A stretch of 6,226 nucleotides of DNA from Sphingomonadaceae bacterium. Lineage in GTDB: Bacteria; Pseudomonadota; Alphaproteobacteria; Sphingomonadales; Sphingomonadaceae. The position numbers were made by a program, and so were the translations under genes. Each line of letters begins with the position of its first letter. The first letter of the stretch is position 1. Below the pieces are notes generated by a model that was given only the letters and a program-made list of their open reading frames with translations, was not told the DNA's origin and made no database searches. The stretch is from contig CANEVG010000222.1 of the NCBI GenBank assembly GCA_947442095.1, forward strand, positions 1 through 6,226, read 5' to 3'. Shown piece after piece: positions 1 to 5,087 of the stretch.

Positions 1-72
1 ATCGTGTGCCAGCGCGGGCGCAGCGGGCAGGACGATGGCAGCGAGTGCAGCACTGAGGATAAGCTTGTTCAT
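1..72 (-). CDS. N-terminus of a secreted protein (partial; continues beyond the left edge)
   Basis: Only the first 24 codons are visible. They read as a standard Sec signal peptide: a Met-Asn-Lys start with one Lys, a hydrophobic core rich in Leu, Ala, Ile and Val, and an Ala-Leu-Ala cleavage motif followed by His-Asp. The mature protein is therefore probably periplasmic, outer-membrane or extracellular. The ATG is supported by a purine-rich Shine-Dalgarno sequence eight bases upstream. The function cannot be judged because essentially the whole mature chain is outside the window. It is separated from the next minus-strand gene (rlmN) by the plus-strand phage-like relic, so it is probably transcribed on its own from the 73-281 region. 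Confidence 0.8.
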   Translation of the reverse strand, partial: MNKLILSAALAAIVLPAAPALAHD

Positions 73-80
73 CGCGGAAG

Positions 81-87
81 TCCCTTT
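81..87 (-). promoter_or_regulatory. Ribosome binding site of the left-edge secreted-protein gene
   Basis: On the minus strand the sequence reads AAAGGGA, eight bases before the ATG at 72. This is good Shine-Dalgarno complementarity at a normal spacing and supports that start codon. Confidence 0.6.
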
Positions 88-154
88 CTTCTGTGGTGTT
101 TGCAGATTACCGGCTGAAATGGTCGTGCCGCACTGATCCCCAACCCAGCATGAA

Positions 155-170
155 CGCCTTTGCAAAGGCG
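155..170. repeat. Perfect 16-bp palindrome (possible operator)
   Basis: CGCCTTTGCAAAGGCG is identical to its own reverse complement over 16 bases. It lies about 83 bp upstream of the secreted-protein start at 72 and 112 bp upstream of the phage-like relic on the other strand. It has no spacer and no adjacent T-run, so it does not look like an intrinsic terminator. A binding site for a dimeric regulator is a reasonable guess, but nothing in the window identifies the regulator. The flanking bases do not extend the symmetry. Confidence 0.4.
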
Positions 171-281
171 ATGAGTCGGGCTTGCTTAGCGATGAATGGC
201 CGATTTGGAGTAAATGACTTGCTCAAAGAACCATATGGGCTATTTATTGGCAGCTTATGGCGCTGCTGATGGACATCGCCC

Positions 282-1124
282 ATGGTCGTCCCGCCCGTCA
301 CCTTCCCCGCCTTGTTCACGCCGGCCAACGGAGCCGCCTTCACGAATGTCGATGGAACTGCCGAGAATGTCAGCGCATCCGCGCCGCTGCCGGTTCCGCT
401 GTCTAGCCCGGGCACCGTTTCAGCGAGTGAAGCAGCGGGTGTAACGGCGGTGTCGGCAGCGACGCCCAACTTCATGGGCGATTCGCTCCAGGTAACCAAC
501 GCGGGCACGACTTGCACGATCACTTACGAGCAATCGAACGACAAAACGAACTAGGTCACACTGCCGGTGATCTCGGCGGTGGCGGCAAACCCAGCGCCGA
601 CCACGATGTCCACCACAACCGGCATCTCCAGTTTTGTCTCGTCTGCCGCTTTCCTCCGCACGCGGGTTTCGACGTAAACCAGCGGCACGGTTTCCGTGGT
701 GCTCAACCAGAAGCCGCAAGTGGTGCCGGGTTCTGGCCTCTATCTCGCCGCTGGGAGCTCGGGGATCGGCAGCGTTTCGGTGACGGGTACGGTAAATCCC
801 GGCATCGGCTAAACCGACAGCACAACGCCCCTGGTTGCAAATGCGGCCTTTAACAGCAGCAGGTGGGCCCATAACGGCATGCAATACGAGTTCTTCAGCG
901 CCACAGCTTTTGCAGGCCAAGCGGTGCCGCTATTTGTTGACCAGTCGCTCGATAGCGCTGCGACCGATCTGCCCGTCACCAGCGGGGCGCTCGCCGCGAA
1001 CACGTCGGCGCACCTTTTGGTGCGGGCGAATGGCGCAGTGGTGAACGCGACCCTGTACCGCGTGCGGTTTGTCAACGGCGCGAGCGCGCAAATGTTATCC
1101 CGCCTTTTCCAAGTTATGGGATGA
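282..1124 (+). pseudogene. Decayed phage virion-type beta-sandwich protein gene with three in-frame stops
   Basis: A single plus-strand frame runs from ATG at 282 to TGA at 1122-1124, interrupted by TAG at 552-554, TAA at 675-677 and TAA at 810-812. G/C-rich third positions persist across all three stops without any frameshift, so this was one gene of about 280 codons. The readthrough product is rich in Thr, Ser, Val and Ala. It contains phrases typical of phage tail or virion-surface beta-sandwich modules: TYEQSNDKTN followed by the first stop then VTLP (SNDGTNW-like), RVST then stop then TSGTVSVVLN (usually a Tyr before TSGT), and near the end LYRVRFVNGASAQ. Two repeated-fold domains seem present, roughly codons 1-140 and 180-280. 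The stops most simply replace Trp and Tyr codons. It could be a relic of a prophage or gene-transfer unit; no other phage gene is visible. The assignment rests on motif memory, not on a database search. The original start may lie upstream of 282. Confidence 0.65.
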
Positions 1125-1127
1125 AAT

Positions 1128-2396
1128 CTACCCCAGCGCTGCCTGCTTGTCTTCGGCAAGGCGGTCGATCTCGGCGCGGGATTTGCGTTCGGCCGCGGTC
1201 TTGAGCTGCCCGCATGCAGCGTCGATATCACGACCACGCGGCGTGCGCACCGGTGCGGAAATCCCTGCATCGAACACGATCTTGGCAAAGCGCCTGATGC
1301 GCTCAGGGGTCGAGCAGTCATAGGGCGCGCCGGGCCAGGGGTTGAACGGGATGAGGTTGACCTTGGCGGGGAGGTCATACTGACGCAGCAGCCGCACAAG
1401 CTCATGCGCGTCGCTGTCACGGTCGTTCTTGTCCTTGAGCATCACATATTCGAAGGTGATGCGCCGCGCGTTTGAGGCGCCGGGATAATCGGCGCAGGCC
1501 TGAAGCAAGTCCTCGATACCGAACTTGCGGTTGATCGGCACGATCTCGTCGCGCACCTCCTTCGTCACGCCGTGGAGCGAGACCGCGAGGTTTACGCCGA
1601 TTTCCTCGCCCGCGCGGGCCATCATCGGCACTACGCCACTCGTCGAAAGCGTGATGCGCCGCTTTGAAAGTGCGAGCCCGTCGCCGTCCATCACCAGCTT
1701 CAACGCATCGCGGACGTGCTCGAAATTGTAGAGCGGCTCGCCCATGCCCATCATCACGATATTGGTGAGGAGGCGGCCATCCGGCGTGTAGTCGGCGGCG
1801 GGTTCGTCCTCTTCCGGCTCATCGAAGTCCAGCCCGGCCATCGAGCCTTTGGGCCATTCACCGAGCACATCGCGCGCCAGCATGACCTGCCCGACGATTT
1901 CGCCTGGCGTAAGGTTGCGCACGAGGCGCATCGTGCCGGTGTGGCAGAAGCGGCAATTGAGGGTGCAGCCCACCTGGCTTGAGACACACAGCGTGCCGCG
2001 GGTGGCATCAGGGATGAATACCATTTCGAAGTCGTGCGCGTCTGCCGTGCGCAGTAGCCACTTGCGCGTGCCATCGGTGGAGACTTGCGCCTCGACCACT
2101 TCAGGACGGCCGATCACGAAGCGCTCCGCCAGCCATGGACGCATGGTCTTGGCGATATCGGTCATCGCCTCAAAATCAGTCACACCGCGGTGATAGAGCC
2201 AGTGAAATACCTGTTTTGCGCGCAGCTTGGCGGCCTTGGCATCAAGCCCGGCCGTGAGCAACAAGGCCGCGATCTGCGGGCGCGCAAGGCCTATAAGGTC
2301 GATGCGTCCGTCCGCGCGCGGGGTCACCTCACGGGGCACAGGGACGGGATCGATATGTCCCGGGATCGGCATCGGCGCTATCTGCATAGACCGCAT
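1128..2396 (-). CDS. rlmN: Dual-specificity RlmN: 23S rRNA (adenine-2503-C2)- and tRNA (adenine-37-C2)-methyltransferase
   Basis: This cytoplasmic radical-SAM enzyme methylates C2 of A2503 in 23S rRNA, and of A37 in some tRNAs, using a methyl group first placed on its own cysteine. The 422-residue chain has the RlmN accessory region at about 30-110 and the [4Fe-4S]/SAM motif Cys144-X3-Cys148-X2-Cys151 within CVSSQVGCTLNCRFCHTG. The MGMGEPLYNF stretch (216-225) and NLAVSLH (269-275) follow. Cys395 in RGRDIDAACGQL matches the methyl-carrying cysteine of E. coli RlmN (Cys355), and Cys137 matches Cys118, so both catalytic cysteines are kept. An acidic stretch (about 188-208, FDEPEEDEPAADY) appears inserted after the core helix. 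The chain is somewhat longer than E. coli RlmN, mainly because of the N-terminus and this insert. The start is uncertain: Met4 (2387) and Met9 (2372) are alternatives and none has a good ribosome binding site. It lies 41 bases after the IalB-like gene on the same strand. Confidence 0.96.
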   Translation of the reverse strand: MRSMQIAPMPIPGHIDPVPVPREVTPRADGRIDLIGLARPQIAALLLTAGLDAKAAKLRAKQVFHWLYHRGVTDFEAMTDIAKTMRPWLAERFVIGRPEVVEAQVSTDGTRKWLLRTADAHDFEMVFIPDATRGTLCVSSQVGCTLNCRFCHTGTMRLVRNLTPGEIVGQVMLARDVLGEWPKGSMAGLDFDEPEEDEPAADYTPDGRLLTNIVMMGMGEPLYNFEHVRDALKLVMDGDGLALSKRRITLSTSGVVPMMARAGEEIGVNLAVSLHGVTKEVRDEIVPINRKFGIEDLLQACADYPGASNARRITFEYVMLKDKNDRDSDAHELVRLLRQYDLPAKVNLIPFNPWPGAPYDCSTPERIRRFAKIVFDAGISAPVRTPRGRDIDAACGQLKTAAERKSRAEIDRLAEDKQAALG

Positions 2397-2401
2397 ATAG
2401 G

Positions 2402-2420
2402 GCCTGACGGGCTTTCAGGC
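2402..2420 (-). other. Small hairpin just upstream of rlmN
   Basis: GCCTGA at 2402-2407 pairs perfectly with TCAGGC at 2415-2420 around a seven-base loop. In the transcript it sits five bases before the rlmN ATG at 2396, where a Shine-Dalgarno sequence would be expected. It lacks a T-run, so it is not an obvious terminator. It could limit rlmN translation or argue for a start further downstream; a stem of only 6 bp may also be chance. Confidence 0.3.
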
Positions 2421-2437
2421 AAACTGGTGGCCTGCCG

Positions 2438-2923
2438 CTAGTTTTGCGCACATCCCAGAAGGGCCGCGTCCATCGCCGAGGCCGCACCGGCAAGCGTGTA
2501 GCTGTCGCTGAACATACGCCCGGACGCGCTGCGGGCCGTGACGGTCATGGTGCGGGCCGAGCGCATGGCCGCGACAATGGCCGCATCCATCTGGCGGTCT
2601 GCTGCCCATGCATCAGCAGCACCTGCAATCAGCGGGAACCGCTCACCAGCAATCGACAGGGTGACTGCGCCGCCTGCGCCAAGGCGGCGGGAGAGGCGCA
2701 CATGGACTTCACCGCGCGTGCCCCGTCGCGGCCAGTTGCCCACCGTGATATAGGGCTTGAACTCATCGCTCTGCTCTTCCGCTCCGGTAGCCATGGCGAT
2801 GGCATAACAGCGCGGCACGCCTGCATCGGAAAAAGCGCCCCAGGTGTTCCAGATGCCGAGACTGTCGCGTGCCGTGGCTGGGACAGCGAACAGAAAGGCA
2901 GCGGCGGCCAGCGCGCGTCTCAT
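2438..2923 (-). CDS. Invasion-associated locus B (IalB)-like periplasmic protein
   Basis: The 161-residue protein starts with a signal peptide (Arg2-Arg3, a hydrophobic Ala/Leu/Phe core to about 16, and a probable cut after Ala-Thr-Ala near residue 18), so the mature chain is likely periplasmic or envelope-attached. The body is a predicted beta-rich domain with IalB-like features: an early WNTWGAF segment, ITVGNWP at 59-65, a VTLSIAGERFPL strand pair at 87-98, DAAIVAAMRSARTMTV at 113-128, and SYTLAGAASAMDAAL at 141-155, which resembles the closing helix of IalB-family proteins. Cys39 and Cys158 could form a disulfide. The molecular role of the family is not settled; it was named from Bartonella red-cell invasion, and that role should not be assumed here. 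An IalB-like gene immediately before rlmN is a familiar alphaproteobacterial arrangement. Its ATG overlaps the upstream TGA by four bases, suggesting coupled translation. Confidence 0.7.
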   Translation of the reverse strand: MRRALAAAAFLFAVPATARDSLGIWNTWGAFSDAGVPRCYAIAMATGAEEQSDEFKPYITVGNWPRRGTRGEVHVRLSRRLGAGGAVTLSIAGERFPLIAGAADAWAADRQMDAAIVAAMRSARTMTVTARSASGRMFSDSYTLAGAASAMDAALLGCAQN

Positions 2924-3135
2924 AGCTCGACCAGATCGAGATAGGCGACAACATCGTTGTCGGTGGCGATGAAGAGACCTTCCAGCAGGTCCTCTGGCTG
3001 CTGGGCAGCGAGCGCAAGCGCTTCGGCCAGCGAACCATAGAACAGCGTAAGGATCCCCACGCCTTCAAGGCTGCCCTCAGGGCCGTCGTCAAGGTGGTAG
3101 AGCCGCACGCTGGTGTTGTTGTCGGTCGAGCGCAT
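2920..3135 (-). CDS. Small conserved-looking protein of unknown function (71 aa)
   Basis: I do not recognise a named family. The 71-residue acidic protein has no signal peptide, membrane segment or cysteine, so it is probably cytoplasmic. It begins with a polar tail (MRSTDNNTS), then a strand-like VRLYHLDD, a Gly/Glu-rich turn, ILTLFYGSLAEALALAA (likely strand then helix, about 29-45), a short QQPEDL link, and GLFIATDNDVVAYLDLVEL at the end (two probable strands). This alpha/beta pattern suggests a small compact domain. ATG at 3135 is chosen over the in-frame TTG one codon upstream because GAAGGGA lies seven bases before the ATG. The ATG shares one base with the DUF4169 stop, and its own stop overlaps the IalB-like start by four bases, placing it in a tightly coupled chain. 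A role linked to its neighbours is inference only. Confidence 0.75.
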   Translation of the reverse strand: MRSTDNNTSVRLYHLDDGPEGSLEGVGILTLFYGSLAEALALAAQQPEDLLEGLFIATDNDVVAYLDLVEL

Positions 3136-3317
3136 CAATCCGTCCCTTCGCGGTGTGCGCCATCGAGCAGGCGGGTGATGCGTGCCTCCTCGGCTCTGGT
3201 GGCCGTGCGCTCAGTGCGGGTGCGGCCGTGCGCGGCGCGATTGGCGGCGGCATCCGCCTCCTTCGCTTTGCGCGCGGCGGCCTTGCGGGCAAGCCGGAGA
3301 TTGACGACCTCGCCCAT
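3135..3317 (-). CDS. DUF4169 family protein
   Basis: The 60-residue, very basic and Ala/Arg/Lys-rich protein begins MGEVVNLRLARKAAARKAKE and continues with the NRAAHGRTRTE segment and an EEARITRLLDGAHRE tail. This matches the short DUF4169 family of alphaproteobacteria in length and layout: N-terminal VNLR-x-ARK, central GRT(K/R)xE, C-terminal LDGxxR. It is probably almost entirely helical and cytoplasmic; no catalytic residues are evident and the family's function is unknown. The strong positive charge would allow nucleic-acid or ribosome contact, but this is speculation. Its ATG shares one base with the stop of the histidine phosphatase (TGATG) and its stop shares one base with the next ATG, so translation is probably coupled on both sides. 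Confidence 0.85.
   Translation of the reverse strand: MGEVVNLRLARKAAARKAKEADAAANRAAHGRTRTERTATRAEEARITRLLDGAHREGTD
3143..3149 (-). promoter_or_regulatory. Ribosome binding site that fixes the start of the 71-aa protein
   Basis: The minus strand reads GAAGGGA seven bases before the ATG at 3135, inside the last codons of the DUF4169 gene. It favours this ATG over the TTG at 3138. Confidence 0.55.
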
Positions 3318-3946
3318 CAGGCGTGCTCGGTGCCCCGTTCGGAGCCAAAGAGAACGGTTTCCTGTCCATCAACAACCAGCGCGATCGAACCTTGCACAAG
3401 CGAAGGGGCGATGGGCACGCCAAGGTCCGGGTGAACCGGATAGCGTGCCATGATCCCGCGCAGCACCCGGCTAGAGATGCCGTGCATGACGATGACATGA
3501 TCGCCGGGCTGATCGGCCACTTCGCCCAGCCAGCGGTTCAGCCGCGCGGCGATCATGGGGTAGTCCTCGCCGTCCGGCGCCGGACGCAGCAGGTGATCGG
3601 CCAGCACGATCGGCCCGATCTCGGCCTCGACATCGTCATAGAGCCGCCCGCACCATGATCCCATATCGATCTCCTTCAGATCGTCTGTGCGCCTTGCGGC
3701 GAACCAGTCGAGCCCAAGACTATCGGTGATCATCGCCATGGTCTGCAGGGCGCGCCCGGTTTCCGAAACGTGGAGCGTGACAGCCGGTTGATCGCCGAGC
3801 GCGCCGCGCAGGGCCTCGCCCATGGCCAGCGCCTGCTCGGCCCCGAGCCGGGTGAGCGGGGTGTGAATGTGGTTCGCCTGTAAGCGGCGCGCGGCGTTAT
3901 ACACCGTCTCGCCGTGGCGCATGATGAAGAAGCGGGTGGCAGGCAT
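3317..3946 (-). CDS. Histidine phosphatase family protein (phosphoglycerate mutase-like)
   Basis: The 209-residue protein belongs to branch 1 of the histidine phosphatase superfamily. Arg10-His11-Gly12-Glu13 in FFIMRHGETVYN gives the phosphate-accepting histidine. Arg65 in SETGRALQT is the likely second phosphate-binding arginine, Glu92 in LKEIDMGSW is the probable acid/base region, and His155 in VIVMHGISSR is the second catalytic histidine, so the active site looks complete. The substrate cannot be read from sequence: members include cofactor-dependent phosphoglycerate mutases, sugar and nucleotide phosphatases and cobalamin-pathway phosphatases. The short length and single domain favour a small-molecule phosphatase over a glycolytic mutase. 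There is no signal peptide, so it is cytoplasmic. It starts 52 bases after the TauE/SafE gene; the ribosome binding site is weak. Confidence 0.9.
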   Translation of the reverse strand: MPATRFFIMRHGETVYNAARRLQANHIHTPLTRLGAEQALAMGEALRGALGDQPAVTLHVSETGRALQTMAMITDSLGLDWFAARRTDDLKEIDMGSWCGRLYDDVEAEIGPIVLADHLLRPAPDGEDYPMIAARLNRWLGEVADQPGDHVIVMHGISSRVLRGIMARYPVHPDLGVPIAPSLVQGSIALVVDGQETVLFGSERGTEHA

Positions 3947-3998
3947 GGCGGCGTGATAGCCGGAAGGTGCGGGGAAGGCGAGAGGGGGAGGCGCGCGA

Positions 3999-4781
3999 TC
4001 AAGCCAGCGCCTTGTAGAGACTGAAGACGCTGGTCGCCGTCAGCAGCGCGCCGACCATGGCCATGAGCCGCTTGGCCGGGATGCGCTTTGCAATGACAGC
4101 GCCCAGCGGCGCGGCGAGCAGGCCGCCGATAATCAGGCCAATCGTGGCCACGGTGAAGGCCTTGAACCCCAAGGTCAGGATGAAGGTGATCGAGACTGTT
4201 GCGGTGAGGACGAATTCGGACGCGTTGACCGTGCCGATCGTTGTGCGGGGCTCGGTGCCTTGCACCAGCAGGTTTGACGTCACCACCGGTCCCCAGCCGC
4301 CGCCGCCGACAGCATCAAGGAAGCCGCCGATCAGGCCGAGCGGTTCGACGACGCGCGCGGACTTGTGTTCATGGCCATAGTTCATGCGCCACGCCCGCCA
4401 CAGCAGATAAAGGCCGATTGCGGTCAGATAAGCCATGACAAACGGCTTGGCGATATTGCCATCAATGTTGGACAGGATGTAGGCGCCGGTCACGCCGCCA
4501 ATGACGCCGGGGATGGCGAGCCGTGCAAACAGGCGCCAGTCCACATTGCGATGGACGATGTGGCTGATGCCCGAGGCCGCTGTGGTGAAGGTTTCGACCA
4601 TATGCACACTGGCTGATGCGCGCGCGGGCGCAAGCCCCATGACGCTGACCAGAAGCGTGTTGGTCAGCACACCGAAGGCCATGCCTAAAGCACCATCGAT
4701 CAATTGAGCAAAGAAGCCCACGCCGATGAACGGCAAGATTGCCGCGACATGCTCGGCAGACAGTTCGGGAAACGAGAACAT
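3999..4781 (-). CDS. TauE/SafE-family sulfite/organosulfur exporter-like membrane protein
   Basis: The 260-residue inner-membrane protein has about seven or eight hydrophobic segments (roughly 12-32, 33-50, 84-103, 112-130, 148-170, 189-204, 209-231, 239-258). Family marks include FFAQLIDGALGMAFG near the N-terminus, the Ala/Ser-rich APARASASVHMVETFTT stretch (51-67), and the Gly-rich FLDAVGGGGWGP turn (154-165), with ATVSITFILTLG in the second half, reflecting the inverted-repeat fold. TauE/SafE proteins are thought to export small anions such as sulfite or sulfonate breakdown products, but the substrate of this member is unknown and no sulfur-metabolism gene is visible nearby. The ATG at 4781 is the only plausible start, since an in-frame TGA lies five codons upstream; the Shine-Dalgarno is weak. 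It appears to be the first gene of the minus-strand cluster running to rlmN. Confidence 0.92.
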   Translation of the reverse strand: MFSFPELSAEHVAAILPFIGVGFFAQLIDGALGMAFGVLTNTLLVSVMGLAPARASASVHMVETFTTAASGISHIVHRNVDWRLFARLAIPGVIGGVTGAYILSNIDGNIAKPFVMAYLTAIGLYLLWRAWRMNYGHEHKSARVVEPLGLIGGFLDAVGGGGWGPVVTSNLLVQGTEPRTTIGTVNASEFVLTATVSITFILTLGFKAFTVATIGLIIGGLLAAPLGAVIAKRIPAKRLMAMVGALLTATSVFSLYKALA

Positions 4782-5087
4782 GGGTAATGGGCTTTCTCAG
4801 AGTGCGTTTTTGAGGCCGGATCCGGCATGGTCATGACGGAGAGGGCCATCGCCGCTGCGTCTCCTTTTCCAACTTCGCACCACGCAAAAAGCTCCGTGTC
4901 TGGGAATTGTCAGGTTGGCTCGGCCCGGATATCCCAAGTGGGCCCTTAACTCCACTTAATAAGTAGACAAATTGGCCTGCGGTGAAGTGAGCTTGTGATG
5001 CGACGCTTCGCCCCAAAGGAAAAGTGAGCCGGTGACGTTCCGTCACCGGCTCGGAGTGCCGCACTTGCTGCGGGGTGAAAGGCAGGT
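4782..5087. other. Intergenic region with terminator and likely cluster promoter
   Basis: No convincing gene lies here. At its right side is the intrinsic terminator of the receptor gene (5013-5052). The middle, 4936-4975, is locally AT-rich and carries overlapping symmetries: AAGTGG/CCACTT at 4936-4941/4952-4957 and ACTTA-A-TAAGT at 4954-4964. This is the likeliest place for the promoter and operator of the TauE/SafE-to-rlmN cluster; a minus-strand TATTAA is a possible -10, but no good -35 was found. Nearer the gene, GCCGGATCCGGC at 4815-4826 is a 12-bp palindrome. A short minus-strand reading frame starting at an ATG near 4850, preceded by AAGGAGA, overlaps the start of the TauE/SafE gene in another frame and is not called. 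Confidence 0.45.
5013..5052 (-). terminator. Intrinsic (Rho-independent) terminator of the TonB-dependent receptor gene
   Basis: GAGCCGGTGACG at 5026-5037 pairs perfectly with CGTCACCGGCTC at 5041-5052: a 12-bp, GC-rich stem with a three-base loop. On the minus strand it is followed by ACTTTTCCTTT (about 5015-5025), a T-rich tail. It lies about 35 bases after the receptor stop at 5088. On the plus strand no T-run follows, so it acts in the minus direction. It would separate the receptor transcript from the TauE/SafE cluster. Confidence 0.85.

Larger units (their letters stand above)
73..281. other. Intergenic region between divergent units
   Basis: This stretch holds no believable gene. It is less GC-rich than its surroundings around 200-260. 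It contains the ribosome binding site for the left-edge gene, the 16-bp palindrome at 155-170, and a weak plus-strand promoter-like pair: TTGCTC at 219-224 and TATTTA at 241-246, with a 16-base spacer. The latter would point toward the phage-like relic, but each hexamer matches only about four of six consensus bases. A stop codon at 267-269 closes the relic's reading frame upstream. Confidence 0.4.

Noticed and set aside
107..523. Minus-strand 138-aa open frame with a plausible Ala/Thr/Val-rich composition
   Set aside because: It is antisense to the phage-like frame and shares its third codon positions, which explains its coding-like look. Its C-terminal third is compositionally different, and the plus-strand frame explains a longer continuous signal with recognisable motifs.
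420..920. Minus-strand 166-aa open frame opposite the relic
   Set aside because: The product is rich in Arg, His, Cys and Gly, typical of an out-of-phase shadow in GC-rich DNA, with no recognisable motif.
1079..1090. GC-only hairpin as a terminator between the relic and rlmN
   Set aside because: The stem is only about five base pairs with a two-base loop and no T-run on either strand; simple GC repetition explains it.
809..1420. Minus-strand 203-aa open frame crossing the rlmN end
   Set aside because: It overlaps the well-supported rlmN 3' end in another frame and has an Arg/Ser/Pro-rich shadow composition.
4815..4826. 12-bp palindrome GCCGGATCCGGC as a terminator
   Set aside because: In the minus direction it is followed by A-rich, not T-rich, sequence, and in the plus direction the T-run lies before it. 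No function can be assigned.
4700..4850. Short minus-strand reading frame starting near 4850 with AAGGAGA upstream, a possible leader peptide for the TauE/SafE gene
   Set aside because: The spacing to the ATG is long (about 11 bases), the frame runs into the TauE/SafE gene out of phase, and the peptide has no leader-like run of regulatory codons.
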